A stretch of DNA of 64,000 bases. Origin: Mycobacterium sp. NBC_00419. Lineage in GTDB: Bacteria > Actinomycetota > Actinomycetes > Mycobacteriales > Mycobacteriaceae. Shown here piece by piece: positions 57,795 through 64,000 of the stretch (the first letter of the stretch is position 1; each line of letters begins with the position of its first letter). The notes under the pieces were generated by a model. The model saw nothing but the letters and a program-made list of their open reading frames with translations. It had not been told where the DNA came from and did no database searches. The stretch is from assembly GCF_036023875.1 (NCBI RefSeq), contig NZ_CP107931.1:4092001-4156000 (forward strand), read 5' to 3'. A program made the translations under genes and the position numbers.

Positions 57795-59560
57795 CACGCC
57801 GGTTGCTGGCCGTCTTGATGGCCGGTTTGGTAGCGGTTGCGATGGCGGGCTGTGCGGGGGTGCCGAATTCCTCGGCGCCGCAAGCGATCGGGACCGTCGA
57901 GCGGCCGCAGCCCAAGAATCTGCCCAAACCCAACCCCGGGATGGATCCCGATCAGCTGCTGCGGGAGTTCCTCAAGGCCACTGCCGATCCGGCCAACCGG
58001 CACTTGGCCGCACGGCAGTTTCTCACCGAGTCGGCGTCGAGTGCCTGGGACGATCAGGGCAGTGCCCTGCTGATCGACAAGGTGGTGTTCGTCGAAACCC
58101 GCACCGTCGAACGGGTTTCGGTGACGATGAAGGCCGACATCCTCGGTTCGCTTTCGGATATTGGGGTGTTCGAGACCGCCGACGGCAAGTTGCCCGACCC
58201 CGGTGCGATCGAGATGATCCAGACCGCCGACGGCTGGCGGATCAACAAGCTGCCCAACGGAGTGTTCCTGGACTGGCAGCAGTTCCAGGCCACCTACAAG
58301 CGCAATACCCTGTACTTCGTCGACCCGACGGGCAAGACCGTCGTCCCCGACCCGCGGTATGTCGCGGTCTCCGATGCCGACCAGTTGGCCACCGAATTGG
58401 TGAGCAAGCTGATCGGCGGACCGCGGCCCGAGATGGCCAAGACGGTGCGCAACCTGATGGGTGCGCCGCTGAAGATGATCGGCCCGGTGACTCGAGCGGA
58501 CGGCAGCAAGACCGGAATCGGCCGCGGGTACGGCGGCGCGCGCGTCGAGCTGGAGAATCTCACCACCACCGACCCGCACAGCAGGCAATTGCTTGCCGCG
58601 CAGATCATTTGGACGCTGGCCCGCTCCGATATCAAGGGCCCGTACGTGATCAACGCTGACGGCGCCGCGCTCGACGACCGCTTCGCCCAGGGCTGGAGCA
58701 CCACCGACGTGGCGGCTACCGACCCGGGAGCGGTCGACGGTGCCTCTGCCGGTGTGCACGCGCTGATCGGTGGCTCGATGGTGTCACTGGACGGCCAGCG
58801 CGCCACCGCGGTGCCGGGATCCTTCGGAGCGATCGGTGACCAGAAGGCGGCTTCGCTGTCGCGCACCGGCCGCGATATCGCCTCGGTGGTGGTGTTGCGC
58901 CCCGGCGCCCCCGATATGGCGTCGTCGCTGTGGATCGGTCCCAACGGTGGTGCTGCGGCGCAGGCGACCGACGCGCGCTCGCTCACCCGGCCGTCGTGGG
59001 CGCTGGACGACGCGGTGTGGGTGGTGGTCGACGGCAACAGTGTGGTGCGGGTGATCCAGGAGCAGGCCTCCGGTCAACCCGCCCGCATCCCCGTCGATTC
59101 CGCCGCGGTGGCATCCGCGTTCCCCGGTGCGATCACCGAGCTGCAGTTGTCCCGGGACGGCACCCGCGCGGCGATGGTGATCAACGGCCAGGTGGTGCTG
59201 GCCGGGGTGGAGCAGACCCCCGTCGGCGAGTTCGCACTGACCTACCCGCGCCGGCTCGGTTTCGGCCTCGGCGCCTCGGTGGTGTCGCTGTCGTGGCGCA
59301 CCGGCGACGACATTGTGGTCACCAGGACCGATCCGGCGCATCCGGTGTCGTATGTGAATCTCGACGGGGTGAACTCCGACGGGCCCAGCGGCAATGTCGC
59401 CATGCCCGTGACCGCAGTGGCGGCCAATCCGTCCGCGGTCTACGTTTCCGACGCGCGCGGCGTGCTGCAGCTGTCGGGTACCAACGCGGAGAATGGCCAA
59501 TCCTGGTCGGATGTAAGGCCGTTCATGGTTCCCGGTGCCGTTCCGGTGCTGCCCGGCTGA
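57791..59560 (+). CDS. lpqB: Lipoprotein LpqB, MtrB accessory protein
   Basis: A 589-aa exported lipoprotein with signal and lipobox M-A-G-C (Cys about residue 19). It carries an N-terminal LpqB/GerMN-like domain and a C-terminal beta-propeller-like region. LpqB is known to bind the MtrB sensor domain and tune MtrA phosphorylation. The GTG at 57791 overlaps the mtrB stop, giving the conserved mtrA-mtrB-lpqB unit. Confidence 0.95.
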   Translation: MTRRLLAVLMAGLVAVAMAGCAGVPNSSAPQAIGTVERPQPKNLPKPNPGMDPDQLLREFLKATADPANRHLAARQFLTESASSAWDDQGSALLIDKVVFVETRTVERVSVTMKADILGSLSDIGVFETADGKLPDPGAIEMIQTADGWRINKLPNGVFLDWQQFQATYKRNTLYFVDPTGKTVVPDPRYVAVSDADQLATELVSKLIGGPRPEMAKTVRNLMGAPLKMIGPVTRADGSKTGIGRGYGGARVELENLTTTDPHSRQLLAAQIIWTLARSDIKGPYVINADGAALDDRFAQGWSTTDVAATDPGAVDGASAGVHALIGGSMVSLDGQRATAVPGSFGAIGDQKAASLSRTGRDIASVVVLRPGAPDMASSLWIGPNGGAAAQATDARSLTRPSWALDDAVWVVVDGNSVVRVIQEQASGQPARIPVDSAAVASAFPGAITELQLSRDGTRAAMVINGQVVLAGVEQTPVGEFALTYPRRLGFGLGASVVSLSWRTGDDIVVTRTDPAHPVSYVNLDGVNSDGPSGNVAMPVTAVAANPSAVYVSDARGVLQLSGTNAENGQSWSDVRPFMVPGAVPVLPG

Positions 59561-59574
59561 CAAGGAGACCCCAC

Positions 59575-60102
59575 GTGCCCGGACCTGTGCTGCCCGGACC
59601 GATCCGTCAGGTCGGTTACATCGTGCGCGATTTCGATGCGGCGCTGCAGGATTGGCTGAAGCTCGGTGTTGGCCCATGGTTCGTGATGCGAGGCATCACC
59701 CAGTCGGGGACCTACCGCGGTGAACCGTGCACCGTCACCCTGACCATCGGATTCGCCAACAGCGGCGACATGCAGATCGAAGTGATCCACCAGGACGACG
59801 ACAGCCCGTCGATCTACTCGGAGTTCACCGATTCCGGCGGCGACGGCTATCACCAGCTGGCCTACTGGGCCGACGACTTCGACGCGGCACTGGCAGCCGG
59901 GCAGGCGGCCGGATGGCCGGTGGTCTGGTCGGGCGGGGACGCGGAGTCCGCGCGCTACGCCTACTTCGAGGCGCCGGGTGGAACGGCGACGATCATCGAG
60001 TTGATGGAACTCACCACGACGTCGTCGTGGATGGTGGACTTCGTGCGCACCGCTGCCGTGGAGTGGGACGGCAGCGACCCGATCCGCGTGTTGATGGGGT
60101 AG
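59575..60102 (+). CDS. VOC (glyoxalase-like) family protein
   Basis: A 175-aa vicinal-oxygen-chelate fold protein with two beta-alpha-beta-beta-beta halves: the first starts I-R-Q-V-G-Y-I-V-R-D-F-D-A-A, the second Y-H-Q-L-A-Y-W-A-D-D-F-D-A-A-L. The metal-binding side chains cannot be set with certainty. AAGGAG at 59562-59567 supports GTG 59575. Its substrate is unknown; it follows lpqB by 14 bp and may be co-transcribed. Confidence 0.85.
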   Translation: MPGPVLPGPIRQVGYIVRDFDAALQDWLKLGVGPWFVMRGITQSGTYRGEPCTVTLTIGFANSGDMQIEVIHQDDDSPSIYSEFTDSGGDGYHQLAYWADDFDAALAAGQAAGWPVVWSGGDAESARYAYFEAPGGTATIIELMELTTTSSWMVDFVRTAAVEWDGSDPIRVLMG

Positions 60103-60195
60103 CGGGGCCGGTCCTGTTACTTAGCCACATTCATGTTTCCTGCTGATCAAGTGGGTGAATTGTGGTAACGGCGGATAGCCAGTAGCGTTTGCTTC

Positions 60196-60510
60196 GTGAG
60201 TGGGGATAGTGGCGTCTTGAAGGTTGACCCCGCGGCTCTGCGCGGTGTGTGCGAGGCACTGACCGCCGGGGCGGAGCATCTGCAGGTGGGTCTGCGCAGC
60301 CTCGACACCGACGCCCAGCAGGTGCTCGGCAGCTGGGAAGGGTCGGCGGGCACTTCGTATCGGGCTGCCTGGAAGCAGTGGCATGACGGATCGCTCAAGG
60401 TACAACACGCTTTGGCGACTATTGCTGAGCGGCTTGGTCAGGCCGGGCAGACTTTCGACGCTCAGGAGCAGGCTTCGGCGACGCAGTTGGGAGCCGTCCA
60501 TCGTGGCTGA
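60196..60510 (+). CDS. WXG100 protein, EsxF-like
   Basis: A 104-aa helical-hairpin protein of the type VII secretion WXG100 family. The W-E-G turn is in G-S-W-E-G-S-A-G-T-S-Y. The start L-K-V-D-P-A-A-L-R-G and the middle T-A-G-A-E-H-L resemble M. tuberculosis EsxF (Rv3905c). The GTG start is at 60196, and the 93 bp before it carry no gene. It overlaps the next WXG100 gene by 8 bp, so the two probably form a heterodimer secreted with the toxin that follows. Confidence 0.85.
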   Translation: MSGDSGVLKVDPAALRGVCEALTAGAEHLQVGLRSLDTDAQQVLGSWEGSAGTSYRAAWKQWHDGSLKVQHALATIAERLGQAGQTFDAQEQASATQLGAVHRG

Positions 60511-60793
60511 CGCATTCGCCGTCGATCTGGACCGGCTCGCCGACCTCGTCGAGCGCATGGCCGAATATCAGACCGTGGTCGACTCCATGTTGGAGGAGTG
60601 CGACGTCGTGGTGGCGAACCTGCATTCGCAGTGGGACGGTGTCGCCAGCGAATCCCACGCCGAAGTCCACAAGCAGTGGAAGGAGGGAGCCGACATGATG
60701 CGTCACGCGCTGGCGCAGCTGCGGTCGGCTGGTGCGCACGCCCACACCTCCTACAGCGGCGCGGTCGAGGCGAATCTGAGAATCTGGGGCTGA
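60503..60793 (+). CDS. WXG100 protein, EsxE-like
   Basis: A 96-aa partner WXG100 protein. The turn is S-Q-W-D-G-V-A-S. Segments L-V-E-R-M-A-E-Y, H-K-Q-W-K-E-G-A-D-M-M-R-H-A-L-A-Q-L and the C-terminal E-A-N-L-R-I-W-G line up with M. tuberculosis EsxE (Rv3904c). GTG 60503 lies within the end of the previous gene. Order and spacing copy the esxF-esxE-cpnT locus. Confidence 0.85.
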   Translation: MADAFAVDLDRLADLVERMAEYQTVVDSMLEECDVVVANLHSQWDGVASESHAEVHKQWKEGADMMRHALAQLRSAGAHAHTSYSGAVEANLRIWG

Positions 60794-60820
60794 CGACCGT
60801 GATCCCCGTCGGGATTCCTC

Positions 60821-63361
60821 GTGGGTGAGCCGTTGCGGGTGGACCCTGCGGCTCTGTCCGGTGCAGGCTCGTCGATCGCGGGACTGAGTGCTGCTCTTGA
60901 GGCGGCGGTGAGTTCGTTGACCGCGGCGTACAACGCCGATACCGGTCAGGATGCGGCAGGAGCTGCGTTCGGGTTGGCCTACCAGGACTCGGCCAAGACA
61001 TTGGTCTCGGCCGTCGCCAATGGCGTAAACGCGTTGCGTCACATCGGATATCTGATCCAAGGCTCTGCGGCCAACTATTCTCGCGCCGACGCCGCTGCCG
61101 ATATCAGCGGCGCGGGTTCGCCCTTGCCGCCGCCGGTGGCTCCTCCGGTATACGCGACGCCGGGCGGCGCCCCAGATGTCAACGGGCCCGGCCAAACTCC
61201 GCCGGTGTTGTGGTATCTCGTCGAAGCCCTGGTCGGAGACTGGTGGCCCAACGGTGAGCCCGCGCAGCTGCAAGCCGCAGCCGCTGCGTGGAATGCCTTC
61301 GCCGCACCGCTGTATGCGGTGACCGGGCAGAACGCCGGTGCCTACGCGACGATCGGCGCCCAGCAGATGCCGGACAAAGAGCCGATGCAAGCCGCGGTCC
61401 GCGATGTCGACTCGGCGATGTCCTCGCTGGCCGGCGAAGCCCAACAGCTCGCGAACCAACTGAGCGGCTTCGCCACCGATGTCGAAGCCACGCAACACGC
61501 GATTCGCGACCTGCTGAACAAGCTCGCGTCAGTGGTCGGATCCGTCATCGACCAGGGCGTCTTGGGCACCATTTTCGAGCTGCTCACCGATGACGCCGAG
61601 GAGAAGATCCAAGAGGTCGCTAACGACATCAAAGCGGTCATCGCTAACCACAAGCGGCAATCCGCCGCGCGCAAGGATCTGTTGGCGCAATTAGTCAACG
61701 GGATTACGAACTACACGCGCGCGATGGAAATCGTCATGCGGGCGGAGCTGGTCAACTACCTTGGCGAGGGCGCCGGCCGAATCGTGGCCAACATCAACGA
61801 CGCGTTCACCGACACCGCCACCGGTTTCGGACTTCGGGCGATCAATACCGTCGGTGGTCTGGTTACCGGCTTCGACCCCATCGGTGACCCGAAGGGCACC
61901 TGGGCGGCGATCGAAGGTCTGGGCAAGATGGCGCAGACCCTCAACCCGATGACGGCTCCCATGGCATTCGCGACGGATCCGCAAGGCTCCATCGACATCG
62001 TCAAGGACATCACGCATTTCGACGACATCGTCACCAGCAACCGTCCCTTCCTGGGTGTCGGCGGGCTGGGCTTCGACGTCGCAACGGCGGTAGTCCCCGG
62101 CGGAGCGGCGACCAAAGCGGGCGCGGGTGTGCGGGCAGCTGAGGGAGCCGCTGCCCGTGGTGAAGTGACAGCCGGTGAACGGGCTGCGGGGGAAGCAGCT
62201 GAGATTGCCACGGCGGCAGGTGGTTTGCGTGGTGTGGAGCGAAGCGTCGACGGTGTCACCGCGAAACTCGACGAGCTGAACAAGACGACTCTCGACGGCG
62301 GTAAGCCGTCCGCGGGCAGCCCCGGCCCATTGCCGAGGGCGCCCGAACCTGGTGGATCGCCGGCTCCCCGCGATCCTGGCCCTGCGCCGACGGGTGGGAG
62401 GCCGACGTCGGCCCCATCGGGTGATTCGGCGAGTCCTCCGATCACGCAGTCCGCCGAGAGCGCCCCGGCTTCGAAGGGGGAAGTTCCCTCTGCAACTGCA
62501 GTTTCCGAGGGCGTCACGTCACCAGAGGCGGCTGCTTCTCCCCGCACTTCCACGACGTCTATGCCGGCAGTGCCCGAGATTCCTCACGTGGGGGCACCCT
62601 CATCGAGAGCGGCTTTGCAAGAATCGCTTCCGCTCGGCGGCGGCAATCATCTGCCTCACGCCCCGTCCGAAAGCCCGGTCCGTGAAGCGCCAGCGTCGCA
62701 CGATGTGGGCCGTCATGGCGACGGCCCAATCTCCGGCCGCGCTCATCATCCCGAACACTCTCCCAATAGCCGGGATGACCATGCCGTGGAGCCAGGACGC
62801 GATGGCCAAGACACTCCATCTGGCGGGCGCGAACAAACCCCGCCAGATGGGATCCCTCCGTTACTTGTCCGCGTCTCTCCTTTTGAGACGGTAGGAATCG
62901 AGCCCCGGTACGTTGGCGAGCAATGGCCCGGTGGTCCCATGGGCTGGCCTGGCGTGACTTACCTCGACGACGCTGGCCGAGAGCTCTATCGGATTACGAT
63001 CCATGACGGGCTGGTCTACGACTCGCGGGGTCTGCTGTTCGACACAAGTGACGGGGTGTCGGCCTTCGGGCCTGGGAACGAAGGACGGGCGATCTTCGTG
63101 ATGGACAGGCACGGCAATTTGTACGCGTCGACATACCAGGAATATCAAATATTCCACCATTCGAGCCTCCTTGCAGGTGGCGAGGTGGCTTCAGCGGGGG
63201 AGTTGATTGTCAGAGACGGCCGTATTGAAATGTTGACGGATCGTAGTGGTCACTACATGCCAGGTCGTTCTCGCACACTGCAGGTTCTTGAGCAGCTGGC
63301 AGGTCAAGGGGTCGTGATTGATCCTGCAAGAGTCGAATTCTGGGCACCGGAGGGGACATAG
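60821..63361 (+). CDS. CpnT-like type VII secreted toxin with a distinct C-terminal domain
   Basis: The 846-aa protein is built like CpnT. Residues 1-95 form a WXG100-like helical domain (P-L-R-V-D-P-A-A-L, ending N-Y-S-R-A-D-A). Residues 130-470 match the CpnT N-terminal channel region, including W-P-N-G-E-P-A-Q-L-Q-A-A-A-A-A-W at 142-157. Residues 495-680 are a Pro/Ser/His-rich linker. The tip (about 680-846) is not the TNT NAD-glycohydrolase. It has D-R-H-G-N-L-Y-A-S, F-H-H-S-S-L-L-A-G-G (778-787), A-S-A-G-E and S-G-H-Y-M-P (809-814), a pattern shared with plant IQM proteins and some bacterial toxins. Base composition drops in this tip. A likely immunity gene follows. Confidence 0.85.
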   Translation: MGEPLRVDPAALSGAGSSIAGLSAALEAAVSSLTAAYNADTGQDAAGAAFGLAYQDSAKTLVSAVANGVNALRHIGYLIQGSAANYSRADAAADISGAGSPLPPPVAPPVYATPGGAPDVNGPGQTPPVLWYLVEALVGDWWPNGEPAQLQAAAAAWNAFAAPLYAVTGQNAGAYATIGAQQMPDKEPMQAAVRDVDSAMSSLAGEAQQLANQLSGFATDVEATQHAIRDLLNKLASVVGSVIDQGVLGTIFELLTDDAEEKIQEVANDIKAVIANHKRQSAARKDLLAQLVNGITNYTRAMEIVMRAELVNYLGEGAGRIVANINDAFTDTATGFGLRAINTVGGLVTGFDPIGDPKGTWAAIEGLGKMAQTLNPMTAPMAFATDPQGSIDIVKDITHFDDIVTSNRPFLGVGGLGFDVATAVVPGGAATKAGAGVRAAEGAAARGEVTAGERAAGEAAEIATAAGGLRGVERSVDGVTAKLDELNKTTLDGGKPSAGSPGPLPRAPEPGGSPAPRDPGPAPTGGRPTSAPSGDSASPPITQSAESAPASKGEVPSATAVSEGVTSPEAAASPRTSTTSMPAVPEIPHVGAPSSRAALQESLPLGGGNHLPHAPSESPVREAPASHDVGRHGDGPISGRAHHPEHSPNSRDDHAVEPGRDGQDTPSGGREQTPPDGIPPLLVRVSPFETVGIEPRYVGEQWPGGPMGWPGVTYLDDAGRELYRITIHDGLVYDSRGLLFDTSDGVSAFGPGNEGRAIFVMDRHGNLYASTYQEYQIFHHSSLLAGGEVASAGELIVRDGRIEMLTDRSGHYMPGRSRTLQVLEQLAGQGVVIDPARVEFWAPEGT

Positions 63362-63957
63362 TGGCGGACTGGCGGACAGCTATCAATCAGATCCTCTTTG
63401 GACTGACATACACCCGTGAGCTGACTGACGATGTTGTTGAGTGGAATGCCGACAGCGCGATCCGTTATCAGTCACTCGGCCGTGGGCCAGCGGTTTATGT
63501 CGAAGCGATTCAAGATGCCTTGGCGTCTGGTGAGCGACTGGACAACTCCGACCAACTGCCTCAGTTCAGCCAACAAGAGCTTTCTAAATTCTTGACTTCT
63601 CTCGCGTCTCGGTTAGATGCGTTGCGTCCGTGGCCCGAACCGCGGTTTCGGCCGGCCGACGATCCTGCGCTTTGGGCGTCTCTGCGTCAGTCTACGAAGA
63701 TCGCGGAACTGGACGTTCCGCTGCTCGAGCTCACCCCCCTTTTGCGCCGGCCGTTTCGTCCGGCAGGCGAGGGCCAGGATGGAAAGTATGCGCTCGTGCT
63801 TACCTTGCGGACCGGTGAGACTCTCGCACTAGTGGGTTCCCATGCTCCGGGCGACAAGGTCGCGCTCCTGAGTCAAGGATCTGATGACCCGGACTTGGTC
63901 GTTGAACACTTCATTGAAGCCACGGGCATCTCGCGGGACAGGATCGTTCGGGCGTAG
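63361..63957 (+). CDS. Probable immunity protein for the CpnT-like toxin
   Basis: The 198-aa product is not similar to a family I can name. Its GTG shares the last base of the toxin stop codon, and GGAGGGG lies just before it, so it is coupled to the toxin. It lacks a signal peptide or membrane helix, and lower GC than the surroundings links it to the toxin tip. Position, size and coupling match the IFT antitoxin that follows cpnT in M. tuberculosis. It is called immunity by context only. Confidence 0.65.
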   Translation: MADWRTAINQILFGLTYTRELTDDVVEWNADSAIRYQSLGRGPAVYVEAIQDALASGERLDNSDQLPQFSQQELSKFLTSLASRLDALRPWPEPRFRPADDPALWASLRQSTKIAELDVPLLELTPLLRRPFRPAGEGQDGKYALVLTLRTGETLALVGSHAPGDKVALLSQGSDDPDLVVEHFIEATGISRDRIVRA

Positions 63958-64000
63958 GGAGCGATCTTCGCGAGTATGTCGCCGCCCAAAACTGATCCCG

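Noticed and set aside
63958..64000. A possible further gene start at the right edge
   Set aside because: Only 43 bases remain after the immunity gene; too short to support a call.

Overview
The window is high-GC actinobacterial DNA that reads as a chromosome segment of a non-tuberculous, probably rapidly growing mycobacterium (Mycolicibacterium type). The evidence is the near-identity, as I remember the sequences, of many products to M. tuberculosis proteins (SigF, AccA3/AccD5/AccE5, FadE25, FbiA/FbiB, WhiB2, MtrA/MtrB, LpqB, SahH). Gene order also follows the M. tuberculosis interval Rv3287c to Rv3244c, inverted. Species cannot be fixed from this alone. No rRNA, tRNA, CRISPR array or insertion-sequence transposase was seen.

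Layout. 1-2.8 kb: the end of a GT4 glycosyltransferase, then the general-stress module rsbW-sigF behind a SigF-type promoter, with a STAS anti-anti-sigma gene converging on sigF. 3.0-7.5 kb: a urate degradation operon on the minus strand (permease/UraD-like fusion, uraD, uraH, hpxO), with a divergent molybdenum-cofactor nucleotidyltransferase. 7.5-10.4 kb: small accessory genes and an undecaprenyl-phosphate sugar transferase. 10.5-16.4 kb: the acyl-CoA carboxylase block (accA3, accE5, accD5) enclosing sufE, sseA and maf. 16.5-21.4 kb: PH-domain and GtrA membrane proteins, purK-purE, fadE25, birA. 21.4-32.7 kb: an accessory island with a divergent CDF transporter, a TetR regulator, two agmatine-deiminase-like enzymes (one an exported lipoprotein, one cytosolic), a five-gene dipeptide/oligopeptide-type ABC importer and an amidase. 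32.7-37.8 kb: envelope genes (LCP ligase, rmlD, wbbL, GDP-mannose pyrophosphorylase). 37.8-38.8 kb: a DUF559/AbiEi-like nuclease gene bracketed by two 61-bp palindromic repeats. 38.8-48.1 kb: Nudix, fbiB-fbiA (coenzyme F420), whiB2, pmmA, manA and a CDF transporter. 48-51.8 kb: an FAD oxidoreductase and the alkane hydroxylase operon alkB-rubA-rubB-tetR. 51.9-60.1 kb: sahH, a secreted lipase, tmk, mtrA-mtrB-lpqB and a VOC protein. 60.2-64 kb: a type VII secretion module resembling esxF-esxE-cpnT-immunity, but with a different C-terminal toxin domain.

How parts work together. The urate operon can import urate and carry it to allantoin. The carboxylase block supplies malonyl- and methylmalonyl-CoA for fatty and mycolic acids, and birA biotinylates AccA3. 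The rml, wbbL, manB, pmmA and manA genes feed rhamnosyl linker and mannan/LAM synthesis. MtrAB-LpqB and WhiB2 tie cell division to envelope state. The accessory parts most worth attention are the catalytically altered UraD domain fused to a permease, the palindrome-flanked nuclease gene, the deiminase/ABC/amidase island, and the CpnT-like toxin whose C-terminus resembles a conserved region of plant IQM proteins.

The only gap over 300 bp without a gene is 24193-24533, a divergent promoter region holding two inverted repeats. Start codons were chosen by Shine-Dalgarno sequences, 4-bp overlaps and remembered homologue lengths. Homology statements come from memory of the families, not from searches.
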